Assembly (NCBI GenBank): GCA_002725175.2
Contig: PBQX02000057.1
Coordinates: 1-7,063, forward strand
Reading direction: 5' to 3'
Source of the DNA: CACKLF01 sp002725175
GTDB lineage: Bacteria > Pseudomonadota > Alphaproteobacteria > Rhodobacterales > Rhodobacteraceae
DNA: 7,063 bases
Position numbers and translations under genes: made by a program. This document shows positions 4,595-7,063 of this stretch, piece by piece; position 1 is the stretch's first letter, and each line of letters begins with the position of its first letter. Under the pieces are notes generated by a model. The model was not told the DNA's origin. It searched no databases and worked only from the letters and a program-made list of their open reading frames with translations.

Positions 4595-7035
4595 AAAACG
4601 ATATTAATTAGTTTTTCAGGGACGTAGATTATTTTCTTAATTTTTGAATCGGAGATATGTTTTTTTGTATTTTCATCTTCTAGAGCTATTTTTTTAATTT
4701 CCTCTTCTTGAGCATCTGGATCCACATCTATTTCTGATCTTAATTTCCCATTTACCTGAATAACTATTTTCATAACATCCTCTTCAAGCATTTCTTCTTT
4801 TGCTTCTGGCCATTGGGCGTCTACAATCAGANTATCTTGATNTAATTGCCACCATAAATGTTGAGATAAATGAGGGGTTATAGGNGAAAGCATNAGGATG
4901 ATTGCTTTTATTGCTTCATCNGCTGCTTTTCTCTNNTCANNAGNAGCATCNGNANGCAAGAATTCNTTNGGTATATTATTAGATAATTCCATGATAGCTG
5001 CAATTGCTGTATTAAAGCTGTGTCTTCTCAGGTAATCATCCTTTACCTTTTTTAAGACCTGGTGAGTTTTTAATCTAAGTTTTTTTATTTCNGGATCTTC
5101 AGATTCTATTTCAGTGGTATCAGGGATTTCAGCATTTATATGTGCATGAACGAGTTTCCAAATTCTATTGATAAATCTATAAGCTCCTTGGACTCCTTGG
5201 TCAGACCATTCAAGAGACTGATCTGGAGGGGCAGCAAACATAACAAATAACCTAACAGTATCTGCNCCATACTTTTGAATTAGATCTGCTGGGTCAACAG
5301 TATTTCCTTTAGANTTAGACATCTTGGATCCATCTTTAAGCACCATGCCCTGGCAAAGTAAGTTTTTAAAGGGTTCATCTCCTTCGACGATTCCAAGATC
5401 TCTTAAGCACCTAAAAAAGAACCTTGAATAGAGAAGATGAAGGACGGCATGTTCTATACCTCCAATATATTGATCTACAGGAAGCCAATACTTTGCCCTA
5501 TCATCCAGCATAGAGTTTTCGCTATCGAAGCTGGCAAATCTGGCGTAATACCAAGAAGATTCAAAAAAAGTATCAAAAGTATCAGTTTCTCTTTTTAGAG
5601 ATTTACCATCTTGTTCAATATTCGTGAATTCTTCCATGTCTTTCAATGGAGAATTAACGCCTTTAAATTTAACTTCTAAAGGAAGCTTTACTGGCAAATC
5701 TTTAGCAGGAACAAAGCCTTTTTCGTCTTTTAGGATTGGTATTGGTGACCCCCAATATCGTTGTCTAGATACTCCCCAATCTCTTAGCCTGAAATTTGTA
5801 GACCTTTTACCGCAATTTAATTCATTTGCTTTTTTTTCTATTGCCTTAAAGGCTTCTTCAAAAGATAGGCCATTAAACTCATCAGAGTTTATTAATTTAT
5901 TTTTTTCAAGAATAGCTTCTTTATTTATATCATCTTTTTCATTTCCCTCTATAACTTGTTTGATAGGTAGGTTATATTTATTAGCAAATTCAAAATCTCT
6001 TTGGTCGTGACCTGGTACCGCCATTAGAGCGCCTGATCCATAATCACTTAGAACAAAATTTGCAATCCATATAGGCAACTTTTCTTTTGTAAACGGGTGA
6101 ATGGCTTTAAATCGAGTTTCAATACCCTTTTTATCTTGCTTAGCTATATCTGCTTCAGCAGTTTTAACTTTATTAAGTTCATTTATAAAATCTTTTACCT
6201 CATCATTTTCTTTTGCCATTTCCAAACTTAAATAATGAGAAGTAGAAATTGCTATAAAAGATGCTCCCATTATTGTGTCAGGCCTAGTGGTAAAAATTTC
6301 TATATGTTTCTTTGTTCCTTCAATTCCAAAACTAAATTCCATACCTTCCGATTTACCTATCCAATTTTTTTGCTGAATCCTGACTTGGTTAGGCCAGCCT
6401 TCAAGTTTATCAGTGCCTTCAAGCAACTCTTCGGCGTAATCAGTAATTTTTAGAAACCATTGTTTAAGAGTCTTTTTTTCAACATCAGCACCTGATCTCC
6501 ATCCTTTCCCATCTATAACTTGTTCATTGGCCAGAACAGTTTGATCTACAGGGTCCCAATTTACTTCTGCTTCTTCTTGATAAGCTAAGCCTCTCTCTAC
6601 CAATTGTAAGAAAAACCATTGCTCCCATTTATAATAATCTTCATCTGAAGTAGCAAATTCTCTTTTCCAGTCATAAGCAAATCCCATTCTCGAAAGCTGA
6701 ATTTTCATGTTCTTTATATTCTCTCGGGTCCATTCTGATGGTTGAATTTTATTTTTAATGGCTGCATTTTCTGCAGGAAGACCAAATGCATCCCATCCCA
6801 TTGGTTGTAGAACATTTTTCCCTAGCATTCGTTGAAATCTACTTATCACATCTCCAATGGTGTAATTTCTGACGTGGCCCATGTGTATAGATCCACTAGG
6901 ATACGGAAACATGCTTAAGCAGAAGAATTTTTCTTTTTTTGGATCTTCTGTAACTGAAAAAGTCTCGTGCTCCTTCCAGTATGATTGTATTTTTTCTTCT
7001 ATCTTGGCAGGATCATAAGGAATATCTATATCCAC
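4591..7035 (-). CDS. leuS: Leucine--tRNA ligase (LeuRS)
   Basis: This 814-residue class I aminoacyl-tRNA synthetase charges tRNA-Leu with leucine in the cytoplasm. Domains in order: Rossmann-fold catalytic core with FPYPSGSIHMGHVRNYTIGD (HIGH motif as HMGH, 51-54); CP1 editing domain with TTRPDT (249-254) and MAVPGHDQRD (338-347, the conserved editing Asp at 347, equivalent to E. coli D345); RLRDWGVSRQRYWG (416-429); ETDTFDTFFESSWYYAR (483-499); KMS(K/N)S at 571-575, where an N leaves the fourth residue open but AAN allows Lys; anticodon-binding domain from about 610; and C-terminal QVNGKLRSEI (760-769), IIYVPEKLINIVL at the end. It is shorter than the 860-residue E. coli enzyme, mainly because the leucine-specific insertion before KMSKS is missing. 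The start is GTG with a well-spaced Shine-Dalgarno. It is the first gene of the leuS-lptE-holA set. Eighteen Ns lie in its 3' third. Confidence 0.98.
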   Translation of the reverse strand: MDIDIPYDPAKIEEKIQSYWKEHETFSVTEDPKKEKFFCLSMFPYPSGSIHMGHVRNYTIGDVISRFQRMLGKNVLQPMGWDAFGLPAENAAIKNKIQPSEWTRENIKNMKIQLSRMGFAYDWKREFATSDEDYYKWEQWFFLQLVERGLAYQEEAEVNWDPVDQTVLANEQVIDGKGWRSGADVEKKTLKQWFLKITDYAEELLEGTDKLEGWPNQVRIQQKNWIGKSEGMEFSFGIEGTKKHIEIFTTRPDTIMGASFIAISTSHYLSLEMAKENDEVKDFINELNKVKTAEADIAKQDKKGIETRFKAIHPFTKEKLPIWIANFVLSDYGSGALMAVPGHDQRDFEFANKYNLPIKQVIEGNEKDDINKEAILEKNKLINSDEFNGLSFEEAFKAIEKKANELNCGKRSTNFRLRDWGVSRQRYWGSPIPILKDEKGFVPAKDLPVKLPLEVKFKGVNSPLKDMEEFTNIEQDGKSLKRETDTFDTFFESSWYYARFASFDSENSMLDDRAKYWLPVDQYIGGIEHAVLHLLYSRFFFRCLRDLGIVEGDEPFKNLLCQGMVLKDGSKMSXSKGNTVDPADLIQKYXADTVRLFVMFAAPPDQSLEWSDQGVQGAYRFINRIWKLVHAHINAEIPDTTEIESEDXEIKKLRLKTHQVLKKVKDDYLRRHSFNTAIAAIMELSNNIXXEFLXXDAXXXXRKAXDEAIKAIIXMLXPITPHLSQHLWWQLXQDXLIVDAQWPEAKEEMLEEDVMKIVIQVNGKLRSEIDVDPDAQEEEIKKIALEDENTKKHISDSKIKKIIYVPEKLINIVL

Positions 7036-7042
7036 AATTTTA

Positions 7043-7048
7043 TCCTTT
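7043..7048 (-). promoter_or_regulatory. Shine-Dalgarno sequence of leuS
   Basis: On the minus strand AAAGGA lies 7 bases upstream of the GTG at 7035-7033. This is a good match to the anti-SD sequence at ideal spacing, and it decides the start: no in-frame ATG exists further upstream in the window. The protein from this GTG begins MDIDIPYDPAKIEEKIQSYW, which aligns with the E. coli LeuRS N-terminus. Confidence 0.75.
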
Positions 7049-7063
7049 GTCTTTATTAATATT

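Larger units (their letters stand above)
1978..5314. other. Zone of ambiguous bases (54 N) in the assembly
   Basis: All 54 Ns in the window lie between 1978 and 5314: 12 in dacA, 10 in dat, 14 in holA and 18 in leuS. None occur in rodA, mltB, lptE or the 5' part of leuS. By my count 41 of the 54 fall at third codon positions, and no frame is broken. This pattern fits masked polymorphism in a consensus of closely related cells rather than low-quality sequence. Confidence 0.75.

Noticed and set aside
5314..5314. Possible loss of the KMSKS lysine in LeuRS
   Set aside because: The codon is AAN, which still permits Lys; the ambiguity is at the third base, so there is no evidence for loss of the catalytic motif.
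2035..5401. AGATCT palindrome seen about ten times, several-fold more than AT-rich composition alone predicts
   Set aside because: All but the copy at the dat stop codon (3146-3151) lie wholly inside genes and contain AGA, TCT and GAT, which are favoured codons here. The spacing is irregular, and codon use is the simpler explanation.
5624..6010. Plus-strand open frame of about 128 codons inside leuS
   Set aside because: It is antisense to the conserved LeuRS core (RLRDWGVSRQRYWG region), has no recognisable domain and no convincing ribosome binding site; a by-product of leuS codon use.
6235..6453. Plus-strand open frame of about 72 codons inside leuS
   Set aside because: It is antisense to the LeuRS editing domain, and its composition is as expected from the reverse complement of a real gene.

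Overview
The window looks like chromosomal core sequence from an AT-rich Gram-negative bacterium. The proteins resemble gammaproteobacterial RodA, MltB, PBP5/6 (DacA), HolA, LptE and LeuRS. An LPS-assembly lipoprotein points to an LPS-containing outer membrane. The low GC, the near absence of intergenic DNA and the scattered ambiguous bases fit a streamlined marine gammaproteobacterium, perhaps SAR86-like, assembled from a mixed population. That placement is inference: no 16S or other decisive marker is present.

Layout. The left half (1-3147, plus strand) is a cell-wall operon: the 3' end of rodA, then mltB, dacA and a class IV D-amino-acid aminotransferase (dat). The right half (3130-7035, minus strand) is the operon leuS-lptE-holA. 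The two operons converge, and dat and holA overlap tail to tail by 18 bases. There is no intergenic stretch longer than about 30 bases. No RNA gene, mobile element, CRISPR array, tRNA or integration site was seen.

How the genes relate. RodA polymerises glycan strands during elongation, MltB cleaves glycan, DacA trims the terminal D-Ala from pentapeptides and so releases D-Ala, and Dat interconverts D-Ala and D-Glu. The left operon therefore covers peptidoglycan synthesis, trimming and D-amino-acid supply. On the right, LeuRS charges tRNA-Leu, LptE is the outer-membrane LPS-assembly lipoprotein, and HolA is the clamp-loader delta subunit.

Points of interest. (1) In E. coli and relatives leuS-lptE-holA and rodA-dacA lie in the same direction in one cluster. 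The tail-to-tail order here is what one inversion with breakpoints holA|nadD and just after dat would give. (2) The 54 N positions lie only between 1978 and 5314 and fall mostly on third codon positions, so they look like masked population variants rather than random errors. (3) A cluster of first- and second-position Ns marks one hypervariable loop in LeuRS. (4) The LeuRS lacks the leucine-specific insertion before KMSKS and the zinc-site cysteines of the E. coli enzyme. I found no evidence of a novel defence, mobile or biosynthetic system; this is a housekeeping region.
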